Source: an uncultured Lentisphaeria bacterium
GTDB taxonomy: Bacteria; Verrucomicrobiota; Lentisphaeria; Victivallales; Victivallaceae
DNA: 13,487 nucleotides
Direction: 5' to 3'
Assembly (NCBI GenBank): GCA_937888615.1
Contig: CALABZ010000330.1
Coordinates: forward strand, 1 to 13,487
Positions 13,361 through 13,487 of the stretch are shown one piece after another (the first letter of the stretch is position 1; every line of letters starts with the position of its first letter). The notes beneath the pieces are model-generated. The model did not search any database. It was given only the letters and a program-made list of their open reading frames with translations, and was not told the DNA's origin. The position numbers were made by a program, and so were the translations under genes.

Positions 13361-13487
13361 TTTTTTCACCTTGATTCCAAGGCACTTACAAAATCCTCCC
13401 CGAACGCCGAATCTCAAAAAACGGCTGATGTTACGCCTCTTCTCCGTTTTGGACCATAACTCAGAGCTCCTTTTGAGTTCGGAGGGA
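13361..13487. other. Non-coding tail of the window
   Basis: After the T-run I see no gene. Small dyads are CCTTG/CAAGG (13369-13373, 13378-13382) and AACTCA/TGAGTT (13458-13463, 13474-13479). The segment is too short to interpret. Confidence 0.5.

Noticed and set aside
13284..13487. tRNA-Arg 3' end as an attachment site of an integrated element
   Set aside because: No repeat of the tRNA end, integrase or other mobile gene is visible in the short sequence left.

Overview
The window is a moderately GC-rich stretch of a bacterial chromosome from a Gram-negative organism. It carries a WaaF-type heptosyltransferase (LPS) and two Sec/SPII lipoproteins. A zinc-ribbon Hanks-type Ser/Thr kinase, a Sel1-repeat secreted protein and several secreted proteins I cannot place suggest the PVC superphylum, most likely Lentisphaerota (Victivallis-like). 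This assignment is an inference from gene style, not a database match. Nothing indicates phage, insertion sequences or CRISPR.

Layout. (1) 1-1723, plus strand: the 3' end of aspS, then a secreted protein of unknown function, closed by a near-ideal terminator. (2) 1756-3974, plus strand: a promoter, a kinase with an N-terminal zinc ribbon and a C-terminal membrane anchor, then a cytoplasmic polysaccharide-deacetylase-like enzyme, ending in a bidirectional terminator. (3) 3982-8589, minus strand, read right to left: waaF, pyrK, pyrD, two related lipoproteins, and an FMN-dependent azoreductase-like enzyme. Most junctions overlap or are very tight, so this looks like one operon. (4) 8695-10179, plus strand: a cysteine-rich ArsR-family repressor with a strong promoter and overlapping operator, a structured leader, and an ArsP/YraQ (DUF318) permease, together a probable metal or metalloid efflux module. 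(5) 10227-13112, plus strand: a small three-helix membrane protein and a large secreted Sel1-repeat protein. (6) 13219-13366, plus strand: a tRNA-Arg(ACG) gene with its own promoter.

The most striking unexplained signal lies at the kinase/deacetylase junction. The kinase contains an in-frame A AAA AAG heptamer inside an A8-G-A7 tract, just before its membrane helix, with a 7-bp hairpin downstream. The -1 frame stays open from there straight into the deacetylase start. Slippage would therefore replace the membrane anchor with a hydrophilic linker and fuse the kinase to the deacetylase. Other points worth a look are mutually exclusive hairpins between the ArsR gene and its permease, and a duplicated '(F/W)DGxW' module in the two adjacent lipoproteins.
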